A DNA stretch of 64,000 nucleotides from Effrenium voratum (taxonomy: Eukaryota > Sar > Dinophyceae > Suessiales > Symbiodiniaceae). Both the position numbers and the translations under genes were made by a program. The stretch is taken from contig CAUJNA010001713.1 of assembly GCA_963377175.1 (NCBI GenBank), forward strand, positions 400,016 through 464,015, in the 5' to 3' direction. The notes under the pieces are model-generated. The model was not told where the DNA came from. It saw only the letters and a program-made list of their open reading frames with translations, and searched no databases. Below are positions 23,209 to 34,000 of this stretch, piece after piece (position 1 is the first letter of the stretch; the number at the start of each line of letters is the position of its first letter).

Positions 23209-24582
23209 TTGAGGGTGAGAGGAGGAGGCCCTGAGCACAACCAGCTGGTCCCAGCAGAAGAAGGAGCTGAGGCAACACCACCCAAGCCTAAGCAAGCTCA
23301 ATTTGGCTTGAGCAAGTTCTTTGGCAGCCCTGAACAAAAAGCAGCAGCTAAGCCAGTGGTGCTCAAACCTAAGCTGCCATATGAGAGATACACTCTTTCT
23401 AAAGCTCAGCAAGAGGCACGAGCAGCCAAAGAAGCTTATGAGGAAAGGCTGGCTGAGCTTGAAGCTGAGGCTGGCACATGCAACCCAGAGCAGGCAGCTA
23501 AGAGGAGAAGGCTGGTGGAAGGTGTTTTGTCAAAGAGACTGCAGGGCCTGCCCAGAAATGACCTGAGAAAGAACCGCAGGCTTGAGCTCTCAGCCAGCAA
23601 GAAAAAGTCCATAGCTGAGGACTTGGAGGCTGAGCAGGCCAATTTCACAGATGACAAGAGCTTTTGGAGAGCCATGTGCTTGAAGTATATGCTCCCTAAG
23701 AAGGAGCTGGCTCGTCTCCTTGCCCGAAAGGATCGTTGGGCTGAGCTGGCTGCTAAGCCAATTGTGAACAGGAACCAAAGGAACAAGCTCAGGAAAAGAC
23801 TTCAAGGTGCTGGTAGACAGGTTCCTTACCCTGGCATTGTGAAGCACTTGTCTCAGTGGCTTGCCTTAGAGAGGAGCTTTGGCCACACCGTGCTGCCCCA
23901 AGATGTCCTAGCTGAGTTCCTTGCTCAGCTCAACACATCAGCAAACAAAGACTCAGCAAAAGCACAAGACAAGAAGCTGTCAGTTCTGCAGCAGCACAAA
24001 TTTGCTGAGGAGGCTGCTGGAAAAAAGGAGAGGTCTAAGAAGCTCCAGGCCTCAGGTACATACAGAAAGACCTTCAGCAAGAGGCTGCTGAGATGGATGG
24101 GTGCTAAGTTCACAACTGCTGAGCTTGTGAGCACCATCTCACCCACTGAGGCTGAGGTGAGGTGCAAGCTGACCTGGCAGGAGTTTGACTACACCCTGTG
24201 GCTTGCCTCCCTCAGCCCACTTGAAGAGCTGAGTGCAGCCAAAGTCGCGGTTGACCCTGAGAACTTTGTTGCTGAGAGAAAGCACTTGGTGGTGGGGTTC
24301 TCAGACCAGATCCCATTGTGGGCTAAGTCTACAGGGAGGAAGGCTGTCTTTGCCAAGGATGAGGTTTGGCAGCCACATCAGGTTAAGGACTTTTCTGAGG
24401 TGGGGCTGGCAGTGGCTGAGGCCATGAGGACTGATGAGCCTGCTGAGATGCTTGTGCTGCCAATTGGCTACAGCACCCCAACTAAGAAGAATGCTCTTCA
24501 GGATGGCCAAAGCCCTGCTTCCACTCTTGCTCGCTCAGACACTGCAAACTCCCTGGACACCACACCAGCTGTGAAGCTTTGA
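23209..24582 (+). pseudogene. DDE-transposase-like segment of the split element
   Basis: A 457-codon open frame without a clear ATG start (the first usable codon is TTG), consistent with an exon following the intronic repeat. It is basic and Lys/Glu/Ala-rich. It has a coiled-coil part (about residues 55-150), a helical DNA-binding-like region (LSQWLALERSFGHTVLPQDV, about 220-245) and VVGFSDQIPLWAKSTGRK at about 360-380. The acidic residue within a GFSDQIPLW-type context is what is expected around the first catalytic Asp of Tigger/pogo-like DDE transposases; this is an inference. The frame stops at 24,580, while coding composition continues in another frame, which indicates a frameshift just before the stop. 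Confidence 0.5.
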
Positions 24583-25091
24583 CACACCACTGCAGCACTC
24601 AGAAAGCAGAGGCTCCTTAGAAGAATGCTTGGAGCAGCAGCTACTTGAGGAGCCCAGCCCAGCAGAGAAGATGCCTGAGAAGCTTGAGCCAAAGCCCAGC
24701 CCATCCTGAGGAGCTTGAGCCCAGCCCAGAGCAGAAGAGTCCTGAGCCAAAGTGTGAGGCAAAGCCTTTGCCTAAGGCTGGAAGTTTCAGCATCCAAGGC
24801 AACTCAGCAGATGACAGGTTCAGGATCACCTATGAGGCCAGGCAGCTGATCTATGGTTTGTGCAACCCTGATGAGCCACCAAGTGGTGATGTTGGCAAAG
24901 GCCTCTTGGTTGTGCCAGGCCAATGGGCAAGGCTGAGCAACATCTCTGAGAAAGGCACTTGGATCAAGACAGAGACCTTTCAAGTTGGTGAGAAGACAAT
25001 CACCCACTCAGCTGGAACCTCAGCTGGCAGAGCCTTGGAAGGCTTCAGAAAGGTCAGAGCCCCGACCTTGTATCTCAGCTTGAGATCATGA
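24583..25091 (+). pseudogene. Continuation of the transposase-like region in shifted frames
   Basis: Coding composition continues past the stop of the previous segment, first in one frame (KAEAPLEECLEQQLLEEPSP), then after about 24,700 in another (PEELEPSPEQKSPEPK, later RFRITYEARQLIYGLCNPDE and WARLSNISEKGTWIKTETF). Near 25,060 the sense switches again to the frame of the next segment (DLVSQLEIMSQPAS). Three frame changes within 0.5 kb fit single-base indels in a decaying gene, or uncorrected sequencing indels. No domain is named for this part; it lies between the proposed first and later DDE residues. Confidence 0.45.
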
Positions 25092-26252
25092 GCCAGCCAG
25101 CTTCCAATGTGGACTCAGTCATTCTGTGCTGGTGCATTGAGGCCCAAGCAGCTCAATACCCTTGCTCAGTCTGGCAAAGGGACTGCTTCAGCTCAGTGTT
25201 TGCTGAGTCTGCCACCAAAAGCATGGCCTTGGCTCAGCAAATCTCCTGCTTGGTTGCAGCAAAGTGCACTTCCAAGCTGCAGATCACAGACTCTGACTTT
25301 GCCAAGCAGTTCAAGAGCTTAGTCAGGTCCAAGCTTGTGAGCCTCAGGCAAGAGCATCAAGCCCTGAAAACTGCTCAGAAAGAGGCTTGGAAGGTTGGCC
25401 CTCTTGAGATAGTCAGGTCTGTGGTGCATGCTCAGTGGCAGATGTCTGAGAAGAACTGCGAAGACCAGTGGGTGCTTGCAGCAGCAGTAAGGAATGGCAT
25501 CTTAGCATGCACACCCAACACTCAGACTGGCAAGCTTGCCATTGTCACTGAGCAGCACTGGGCTAAGAAGGCTGGCTTTCAGATGGGCAGCAAGAGGTTC
25601 CCACCTGAGTGGCTCAGAGACAGGCTGAAGTGGCTTGAAGCTGATGGCAAGCCCAAGAAGGCAGACTGGAGCCTGAGCAGGTCAGCATCAGCCATCTCAG
25701 ACCTCGTGCGGTGGGACTACTACAACCCTGAGGAAGACAAGGAGGCTAAGGTGGATGCTGAGCCAGACATCCAAGATGAGCTTGCACCAGAGCTTGAGCT
25801 GAGCTTGCAAAACAGCCTGAGTTTGAGGCTGCATCCTCGCCTGAGAAGGCAGGCCTGGAGAAAGGCTGCTGAGGAGAAAGTAGCTAAGGGGACTGCCTTA
25901 GAGAAGAAGAAGAAGAAGGACTGGAGGCAAGGCTGGAGGAGCAAGCTCAGACCCAGCATTGTTGCAGGGCTGAGGTCTAAGCTGCTTGGCAAGTCCAGAG
26001 AGGAGGCCTTAGCAGAGCAAGTGCCTGTGGTTCAGAAGAAGGCTAAGGCAAAAGCAGGAGCTAAGAAAGTGAAGCTGGCCTCATTTCTGAAGCCTTCAGC
26101 CAAGACAAAGCCATCACTTGCCAACAAGCCTTCTGCTAAGAAGAAGTCTGCTAAGAAGCAAGCCTTGAAGACCTTGGCAGACAAGCAGCTGCCAGCTGCG
26201 AAGCCTCAGCAGGAAGCACCCCCTTTGCCACCACCTTCTCAGCCACCACCTG

Positions 26253-26287
<35 letters not shown>

Positions 26288-26740
26288 AAGGTAGGAGAAT
26301 GGCTGGAGCAGAAGCTCATTTGCTTCTCAGACCAAGCTGGCAAGCTGAGGTTTGGAGTTTCAGGCAAGGCCACTTGCTTTTCTCAGGGCAGGTACTCCTT
26401 GCTCACAGCTTCAGGCACTTTCCTCATCCCTGAGGAGTGGCTGTGTCTGCTAAACAGCAGGCCAGACACAGCAGCCTTTGTTTGGCCAAATTTCAGGCAG
26501 CTTGCAAAGTCAGAAGTGAGGGGCAGCCTGGCCTGCTCTCCAGTGCTTGTGCTGAGCATCATGGAGTTCCCAGCCCATGACCTCATTCAGTTCCCTGACC
26601 ACAAGGAGCCACTGCTGGTTGAGGATCAGTGGCTGTGGGCTGGCTGGCACATGCTGAGATGGGGGCTGCTCAAAAGCACAAGCAAGTGCCTGAGCACTTC
26701 TCAATCACCTGTGTGGACCCAGCTGTGCCAGCACTCCTGA
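25088..26740 (+). pseudogene. Transposase-like C-terminal region and protease linker
   Basis: A 550-codon frame. Residues about 5-80 contain SVWQRDCFSSVF and then SCLVAAKCTSKLQITDSDFA, KQFKSLVRS. The CTSxLQxTDxxFxxxFK pattern is very like the conserved block around the last catalytic Asp of Tigger/pogo-type DDE transposases (TTSLLQPLD...FK). Next come a helical part (about 95-200), an acidic segment, a long Lys/Ala-rich basic stretch (about 260-370) and a Pro/Gln/Glu repeat (EQEQEQEQEQE) at about 395. The end of the sensible frame is near 26,655, where the protease domain continues one frame over, so the last 25 or so residues of this frame are read-through of a frameshift. Confidence 0.5.
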
Positions 26741-27086
26741 AAGAGTTCCCCACTGAGATGTTTGAGGAACGGGCTGAGAACTTGAAGCAGGCCATGAGAT
26801 CCTTCAAGAAGGTCTTCTTTCCAATCTTCTCAGCCAACCACTGGACCTTGCTGGTGGCTGAGAAGGAAAGCTTGGAGCAGAACTCAGGCTTCGCGTGGAA
26901 GGTGTATGACTCCCTTGAGCAAAGAATGAAGGCCTCAGCAGAAGCAGAAACAATGGTAGGCAGCCTTGTCGACCCTGAGTTCACCTTGCCTCAGAGAACC
27001 AACTCAGTCTACCAAAAGCAGGGCAGCCTTGATTGTGGCTTCTTTGTTCTGGGTTGGATGGAGGAAGAGCTGAGGGTCTCCAGAGG
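26629..27086 (+). pseudogene. Ulp1/SENP-type (C48) cysteine protease domain, split by the retroelement
   Basis: This frame takes over at about 26,655. It shows the C48 signatures in order: SANHWTLLVA (catalytic His), VYDSL (catalytic Asp) and YQKQGSLDCGFFVLGW (Gln of the oxyanion hole and nucleophile Cys in the Q-x5-DCG motif). All catalytic residues are present. In the family this fold cleaves SUMO-like tags or processes polyproteins; Ulp1 domains also occur in several plant and protist DNA transposons. The frame is interrupted at 27,087, shortly after EEELRVSRG, by the left LTR; further codons before the stop at 27,147 belong to the LTR. The true continuation is at 45,178. Confidence 0.75.
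27082..27086 (+). repeat. Left target-site duplication AGAGG
   Basis: The five bases immediately before the TG of the left LTR are AGAGG, and the same five bases follow the CA of the right LTR (45,173-45,177). Five base pairs is the usual length for Copia integrases. Confidence 0.92.
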
Positions 27087-27429
27087 TGTCAAGAGACGGC
27101 AAGGTGACGTCCCGTGGGACGCTGTGCACCGAACCCTCAAGCTTTAATACCAACCACGTAGAAAGGTGTATACGGACGATGCCGTTATAGCCGAACCCGT
27201 GTAAACGTTGTAAGGAAGAAGGAATGATAGTTACACAGTAGTCCTGACAATGCAGCGCAAGCAGTTGTTTTGCTCTTGATGCCGATCACGGAGATGCAGT
27301 CACACATCAGATCTTGAACCTCAAATGTGTCTTGAGCCAAATGGCGATCAATGGAACTTGGGAAGCAACACCAACAAGGACCTCAGAACAGCTACCCAAT
27401 TTCGGCACGGGGCCTAGAGGGTTTTAACA
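27087..27429 (-). repeat. 3' LTR (343 bp)
   Basis: TG..CA-bounded repeat, a near copy of 44,820-45,172. On the minus strand it is the downstream LTR and follows a short purine-rich tract. Compared with the other LTR it lacks a 7-bp duplication beside the spliced-leader-like motif and about 3 further bases, and has several substitutions. Confidence 0.95.
27331..27345 (-). promoter_or_regulatory. Spliced-leader-like motif in the 3' LTR
   Basis: On the minus strand the LTR reads GCCATTTGGCTCAAG. The conserved dinoflagellate spliced leader ends GCCATTTTGGCTCAAG; the two differ by one T. It lies about 85 nt into the LTR in transcription sense. It is either a relic leader acquired when trans-spliced RNA was reverse transcribed or an element-borne leader mimic. 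Confidence 0.6.
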
Positions 27430-27440
27430 TCCCCCATTTG
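27430..27440 (-). promoter_or_regulatory. Putative polypurine tract (plus-strand primer)
   Basis: On the minus strand AAATGGGGGA abuts the 3' LTR directly. A purine run in this position is the expected primer for plus-strand DNA synthesis in LTR retroelements. Confidence 0.6.
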
Positions 27441-28054
27441 GGTCGCATTGTTCATCATGCGGTCCAAACACCACAAAACGTTCCACTGGCCACGGCTTCA
27501 ACTACGAAATCGTGTCGTGCATTCTTTTACTTGCTATCACTACACCGTTCATTCGCTGTGAAACATGCCGGGTTCGATTGTACGAAAAGTGAAACATTCA
27601 TCCTCCAATCGAAGCACACATCCATATGCAGGTGTATATAATACACTGTGGCCACTTCACTTGACCGCCAGTGAACATTCCAGCTGCCGCATTTGCGCAT
27701 CGCGCAGCTGTCATCCATAAATGGGTTGGCCACAAATGTCCACCATGCGCGCCCGCTTGTGATCGGTCTGCATATCTCCGGCAAAGAAACATCGGTGAGT
27801 AATCAATGCAAATCATAGCCATTCCAGATACCATGGACAATGCATAAATAATGAAAAGATATCATCTATAAGGTAATAGTTCCATCCATGAATATCCAGA
27901 GCGTCATAGTCGTCGGAATATGTAACCATGTACACATCCAATCATCTTGGACACATGAATATAAATCATGACATAAGTCGTTCCACCGAAACAGTGTCGA
28001 TGTGACGCAAGTAACAGATGGGGACTGGCCCACATCGTACCGCAATCATCATCT
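27441..28054 (-). other. 3' untranslated region of the retroelement
   Basis: About 0.6 kb between the last coding frame and the polypurine tract. No protein-like frame was seen on either strand; it is somewhat AT-richer than the coding part. Confidence 0.55.
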
Positions 28055-30703
28055 TCACGAAGCATACCTGTCCCCAATGGACAGCCTATGGGTACGTCGG
28101 CGGAACTCCTCGTCCAAGTTCTTCTGGGCTTCTCGTGCCCGGACACACTTCTTGTTGTAGTCCTCTGGCAACCAGTGCCCTTTCCGAAGGCACCAATCCA
28201 GCAGGGGTGTGTCGCATTTGTTCGGGTCGATGGCCGAGATGATGGCGCTCACGTTGACCGTGTAACCATTCTTGCCAAGGTTTAGGCCATCCCTCACGAA
28301 TGATATATACTTACAGTTGAAAGCTAGTGCAAAACATCTGAAAATAATATCACCCACCGGGTGCACTCGGTCCTTGACCAGGAGCTTCATTTCTTCCTTG
28401 GTGACATCGAGGATTCTCGCTGCAATCCACAGCTTGTAGAATGTGTATAGTCCCTCGCATTTGTTCACCATCATACGAATATATTCGTCACGCTCCTCAA
28501 CCGATCGGAAGGCTCTTGTCCGAACATTCTCCGATTGAGAAATCTTCGTTATTGTTGATGGCAAAAGTATACCTTCCTGATCATGCTCGGTGATGTTGGG
28601 GTACCTCTTGAAGTCATTGTGGTAAGGGCAGCCCGGCCTCCCTTCGAGTCCGGCATTCATCGTTCTCTCCTCACCACCTTCAAACATCCCCCACATCTTG
28701 GACAGCTGGAGTGCGATAAATCCTGCCATGTACTGAGCCTCACGCGGCTCGTCAAGGCAGATCGCCATCCGTTGGGAACTTATAATGTCCCGTGACGCCA
28801 GATCGGTGTCGCGGTAATGCCAACCGCCGTCTTCTTCTTCTGACGCATAGCCGGATGTATATCCTTGCGTGTCCATGTCGTCATCTTCTCCCGGAACTTC
28901 CTCCGCTTCGTCCTCATCCTCCTGTGCTGCCGCATCGTGGTTAGCTTCTTCCTGTGCACGCCTGGCATCTCCAGAGACGTTGGGGTTTTGGTTGTCCTCC
29001 TCGTCATCGGATTTGATGTGAATGTAGTATCTTCCGATGGAGATCAGTTGTGCCTCGCACTCCAGGCATAAGCAGAAGCAGGTGGGGATCGCGGTCGCAC
29101 ATGATGGACATATCCGGCACCTCAGTCCTTCCCATGTCTCATCATTCAGGATGACGACTTTGCTGACTTCGTCCCGGACCTCGTTGACCTGTGCGTTGAA
29201 CTCTTCCATCTTGTTGTTTCGATAGAGTTCGCAAGCACGATTAACCATGTCAACGATGTAGTGCAGATTATCGGCACCTGTCTCAGTCTCCGGCATCCTC
29301 TCGCTGATCTTTGCGACGTTCTGGAGGAACATCGCAGCCGACTCTTGGGAAGAGTTGACAAAGCCAGGGCAGATCTCGTTCTCCACACACTTCGAGTACG
29401 CCCTCTTGATGTCAGCGTACTCCAGGCGCTTCCCTCCGTTGCTTTTGCCAATCCAAATGGACTTGACCTCATAGAACGGGATCACGTCAAAGACCATGAA
29501 AGTCCCATTAGCCGCGACTCCAGCCCCATACCGCGCGAGGGTTGCACTGGGAATATAGATGATCGCAATCGGATCCCCTCTCCTCACGTTCCGTAGCGTT
29601 GTCTTCGTCGCCACGTTCATCTCATCCCATGGAGCAAATGCCCCGAAGTGCAGTGCTAGCCTGTTACCGCCATCGATTCCGCCGGGGACTAGCCCACAGC
29701 GTACGATGCTTGGCAGGTTTTCCACATACGTCACATGGAATGCTCCTCCGAGAGTATCACCCATTCTTGCGGAATACCTATTCGCCAGTGCGGATGAGCT
29801 CATGAATCCAAAATCACTGTGACCGGTTGTGACTCGGATGCACCAAGGTCTGTACCATCCATCGCATCTGTTGAACATCCTGTCGATGTCGTCCCGATCC
29901 ACGCCAGCTTCGTTCATTTCCTCCCTGGCTGCCCTCGTGTCGTTCGGGTTCATGATGCTCGGAAACCTTGCTGCCAGAACCTGGAATCTCGACTTCTTGC
30001 TTCCGGATTCCTGCCACTTGATCACCTCCATGATGCCCATGTATCGTTTCGCTCTCGAGGTGTTAGGTGGGAATATGTCGTTGTTTCGGTCGTCAATGAC
30101 AGCATCAATGTCGACCCATCCACCCTCGTCGCACCTGAAAGCACTTCCTCGGCAATTGCCGATCTTGTGTCGAAGGACTCTGCATAGGTCGTGAGATAGC
30201 TGGTTTGCTTGGTCCCTTGTAGTAAATACCGAGCGATCATCACCAATCCTGCATAGTGGAGCACCGTCGAAAGGAGCAATGCAGAAGTTGACACTCTTGC
30301 CAAGTTGCATCACGTCCACTTGCTCAAGGATTGCACCTTTGGGAAAGTACCTGGGGTCAACAATAGACGCATACGCCCATGGCAAGTGCACATCACTCAC
30401 GTCGCCATACTTCGGGATGTAGCACGGGATGGTGTCGCATCCCATCTCAAGCGTCTTCTTGAATGTCCTGCTGTCCCCGCACGGGTTGTAGGTGAGGTCG
30501 ACGCCACCACATTGTAGCTCTCCTCCCTCAGCCGTGTCAGCCATCTCCACCAAGTTAATGGTGTAGCTGTACATCTCAATTGTTTCTTTCCCTGCTTGTC
30601 CTCCTTTCTTTCTTTCCTTGGACGTTGATGAGGACGGTTCCTCCGTATCCCCCATGTCTTCATCAGATGAAACAGGGTCACTGCTGAGTAGCTCACGGAG
30701 CAC
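28055..30703 (-). CDS. Retroelement 3' ORF with Tpt1/KptA RNA 2'-phosphotransferase domain
   Basis: An 882-codon frame whose first usable codon is GTG; it probably continues the preceding frame after a slip. Residues about 165-425 match the Tpt1/KptA family block by block: LSHDLCRVLRH (169-179), EGGWVDIDAVI (about 193), SRFQVL, IRVTTGHSDFG (289-299), AFHVTYVENLPSIVRCGLVP (321-340), NRLALHF (347-353) and a final MVFDVIPFYEVKSIW. The Arg of LRH, the Arg/His of IRxxxGHS, the His of FHVT and the Arg of NRxxxH, which form the NAD+ and phosphate site in the family, are all present. Tpt1 removes the splice-junction 2'-phosphate from tRNA using NAD+. The rest holds a Cys-rich cluster (about 525-550), an acidic linker (about 570-625) and an unrecognised C-terminal domain. 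Its role in the element is unknown. Confidence 0.8.
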   Translation of the reverse strand: MLRELLSSDPVSSDEDMGDTEEPSSSTSKERKKGGQAGKETIEMYSYTINLVEMADTAEGGELQCGGVDLTYNPCGDSRTFKKTLEMGCDTIPCYIPKYGDVSDVHLPWAYASIVDPRYFPKGAILEQVDVMQLGKSVNFCIAPFDGAPLCRIGDDRSVFTTRDQANQLSHDLCRVLRHKIGNCRGSAFRCDEGGWVDIDAVIDDRNNDIFPPNTSRAKRYMGIMEVIKWQESGSKKSRFQVLAARFPSIMNPNDTRAAREEMNEAGVDRDDIDRMFNRCDGWYRPWCIRVTTGHSDFGFMSSSALANRYSARMGDTLGGAFHVTYVENLPSIVRCGLVPGGIDGGNRLALHFGAFAPWDEMNVATKTTLRNVRRGDPIAIIYIPSATLARYGAGVAANGTFMVFDVIPFYEVKSIWIGKSNGGKRLEYADIKRAYSKCVENEICPGFVNSSQESAAMFLQNVAKISERMPETETGADNLHYIVDMVNRACELYRNNKMEEFNAQVNEVRDEVSKVVILNDETWEGLRCRICPSCATAIPTCFCLCLECEAQLISIGRYYIHIKSDDEEDNQNPNVSGDARRAQEEANHDAAAQEDEDEAEEVPGEDDDMDTQGYTSGYASEEEDGGWHYRDTDLASRDIISSQRMAICLDEPREAQYMAGFIALQLSKMWGMFEGGEERTMNAGLEGRPGCPYHNDFKRYPNITEHDQEGILLPSTITKISQSENVRTRAFRSVEERDEYIRMMVNKCEGLYTFYKLWIAARILDVTKEEMKLLVKDRVHPVGDIIFRCFALAFNCKYISFVRDGLNLGKNGYTVNVSAIISAIDPNKCDTPLLDWCLRKGHWLPEDYNKKCVRAREAQKNLDEEFRRRTHRLSIGDRYAS

Positions 30704-31060
30704 TTCATCGCCTTCTCATTTCCAGCAGCCTCCTCAATGTCCTTGCAGTCGCCGTCGTGGGCCAGGTTCGCGCACTTCTTACAGATCCCCATATCTCCCA
30801 TGCACTTCTCCATTGACTCCAGGAATCCTAGTGCCGCTCTCCGCCCGTCGATCACACGCTGCTTCTTGTCTTCCTTCTCAGTATTGGCTTGAGAACTTCG
30901 ACTCGGGTCTGGTGCTTGACCAAGACCCTCATCTTCGCCCTCCGTGGCCTTTCTCTTGGAACCTTGTGCAGAGGGCTCGGTGATCAGGGATCGTGGATGT
31001 CTGGGCTTGACCTTGTTCATGATGTCAAGCACCTCCTTCGTGGGCACGCCGAGCTGTGCG
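30700..31060 (-). CDS. Coding bridge between pol and the Tpt1-like frame, shifted
   Basis: Between the end of pol sense (about 31,090-31,050) and the Tpt1-containing frame (from about 30,715), protein-like sequence continues in a third frame: TKEVLDIMNKVKPRHPRSLI, later SMEKCMGDMGICKKCANLA and GDCKDIEEAAGNEKA. The overlaps with both neighbours are open, so one longer polyprotein interrupted by two shifts of the same direction (each equivalent to -1) is likely. No clear slippery heptamer was seen at either junction, so indels are more likely than programmed frameshifting. A Cys-x2-Cys pair is present. Confidence 0.55.
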
Positions 31061-34000
31061 GACGGTTGTTCCGCTTTCTGTTCTGGCCCGTCGTGTGGGT
31101 CACGTTCCCAGCGAGGTGTCGCACTATTGACTGCTCGAACTCCCTCTTGATCTTCCATGCATCCTTCCACAGTGGCAGTTCGTGCTGGAAGTACGACATC
31201 ACCTCAAAGAATCCCAACACCATCTCGACGACGTCTCCCAAGGATTCCTCGTTCGTGGTTTGTCCCAGGAGTTCATACATCGTTCCTTGGTCGAGCACAC
31301 TCTTGATCCAGGACGAATATGCCACATTGCCAAGATCCTTGCCTATCAAGAAGATGGACATCCTCTCCTCGACTCCCTCGGAATTCTTGCACACGATCAC
31401 ATCCCGGGATGCGCACAATTGCTTCCCGTGACCGTTGTTGTAGAACTGTGCTGCTTGATCCACAGTCATGCTCACGAATCCCACGTGAGAAAGCTCCTTC
31501 TTCAGCCTTGAATACGCGAGCTCCCGTATGATCGTGATCATGGCCTGGATGTTGTTGACGTCCACCATGAGGTTTTGAAGGTCGGGGATTGCCACCACGC
31601 ATTCCGCGAAGAGGCGCGTGTACATTTTCTTCCCCTCGGTAGACATTGCAATACCGTTCGTGTCCGCGTTCCAGTTCGCGCAACAGTTCACGCAAGAAGA
31701 GGGATTGTACTTCGACTTCGGTCCGAGCACCTTCGACTTGCTCATCTGCATCTCCTTAGCGCAAAGTTCGCAGATAAACTTGCTGAGCTCCGTGACCGTA
31801 TACCATCGAAGACGTTGATCACCGGCATCGGCTTTCCCAAAAGCATCCTGCTCGCCGTGTCCTTCATCTTGTTGCTCTTGCTTCCTCTTCGACTGTGCAG
31901 TGAAGGTCGGCTTGTACTCGAATTTCACCTTCGATTCCTCCATGTTCTTCGGGATGTTGAATCGAAGGTCGGGCTCGTTTATGCACGTCCCCTCCAGCTC
32001 ACACACAAACGCGTTGCTTGGTGCGACCGCATCGATGGATTTCTCAATCAGCAGTCGTTTCAGGAGGAAATGTTGCAGGTTCGAGCTCCCAGGGATCTTG
32101 TAGTTCTTTCCTGTGAGCGCATGGACCACGCGCCACAGGCGATCGTTCTCGGTCACCAGCGCGCCTGCCGCCTTGCAGATCTCGCTAACCTTGTTGGCGA
32201 TCGTCCCCAAGTCCCCTCTTCCACCATGGAAAGCAACATCGCGATTCACGCACACCACGACCAGGCCCTTGCATGTGTTGACGAGGTCAGATATCGCCTT
32301 CTGCAGGGAGTCGATGATGGGGTTGGCGGTCACCTGCCATCCGCATCCTCTCATGCACACCCAATCATATAGCGACATCCAGATGTGCACCGACATTGGT
32401 GAGTCATCCATGTCTCGCCTCCGCCGTTCAGCGATGAGCTTATCCAGCTTCTGCAATCGGGAGATGATATTCAACGTGTCGTTGGGTGAGGAGACTTGCT
32501 CACTCGACCCATAGTATGATCTCTCCTCGATGTTTGTCCATCCCTGTTCGTTGACCATCATCTGGAAGGTCTTCGTGCTCCCTTTCGAGTTGACGGCCCT
32601 CAGGGGCCAATCCAGGACCAAGAAGCTCTTCTTGTGGATCATCATGTCGCGAATCGTCGCCTCGCCAATGGGGCTCCTCTTCTGCCTATTGATAATCCGG
32701 TTCAACTGTCCAGGTGCGTTGTCCGGGTTCTTCTCCGCCTGAATCAACGCGTTGATGGCTTTGGCGCCCGGAAGGCGTCCAGTAATCAAGCATCCTGTTT
32801 GGGCACACAAGAAAGCATACAGCTGTAGCCATGCCGCATTTCCCTTCCCAACATAGGAAAGAATGATCTTCTCCGCGCTGGTCTTCTCCTCGAAGTGCAA
32901 TAGCGAAGAGGTCAGGCATCTCAGCATACACTCCCAATACGTTGCGTTCTTGCCTTCTGCAAGACACGGCCCAAATACAGTTTGTATGATTGGGTACCCC
33001 GTATTGTTGTCTATGTTGAATTTCACATTGACAGTCGCGCCGCCCAAAGTGGTACCCCCTTCGAATGAAGTGTAGGTATCGTGTCCAGCAGTTGGATTGA
33101 TAATTACCCATCTGTCGTCGTCACCGCCAGAGTTCATTCGGAAAATGGAGTCGATGATCTCGTTGTCGATCTTGACAGCATCGCTGGCTTGCGACCCCCC
33201 ACTTGGAGCTCCCGGCTGGGGGACTGACCCACCAGCGGTTTGACTCCTTTGTCCGGAGCTTGATGCCGACTTCTGCTGTCGCTCCGTCTTCCGTGGCGGC
33301 TCCGTCTTCGATGAGCCCATCACCCACCATGTCGGCTCTTCCCCAACCACGAAATCCTCGGGGTACTTCTCCAGTTCCCTCTCGATTTCATGAATCGTGC
33401 AGTATTTATTCTGGAAGAAATCGATCATGACGTCCTTCTCGGCCTTCTTCTCGATCTCCTTCATCCAGCTTACCCACTTGCGCCGATCTTGGTTCTCAGC
33501 GGCCCTGTCAGCCGCGTGCGGTGCCAGACTGATGGAGTTGATGTTCATCGCAGGCAGCTTCGACTCATAGATCATATCGATGCACCACAGGAAATCCCTG
33601 GCGTACTCAATCTCCCGGTAGAGATCGTTCAGCTCCCTTTTGTCTGGACGGAAATAAGCTGTATACGACTGATCTTTGGAGTCCTTCTCACCGAGCAATG
33701 GCTGCAATCTCCTCATGATGAAAGAGACGCACATGAGCGAATTGACCGCTCCGATGCACGCGTCAGAGATGTCACTGGGGGTTGACCCACAGATCATCCA
33801 GCGCAATAGGTTGTTCTGGCTGGCATTCTCATCCCTCCTCAGTGCATATGCGAGGTTCTTCATCGATGCCTGCAGCTCATTCTGGTAGACCAACCCAAGG
33901 TCCCAATTCTTCTGGTAGTCGTCCTTGGAACCACGACCGTAGGAGTCGATCTTGGGAGCCTTGATCACGCTCAACGTGAACACTTTCCCCCAGTTTCGAT

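Noticed and set aside
24675..24690. CTTGAGCCAAAG as an antisense leader match in the transposase-like gene
   Set aside because: Partial match produced by frequent GCT GAG / CTT GAG codons.
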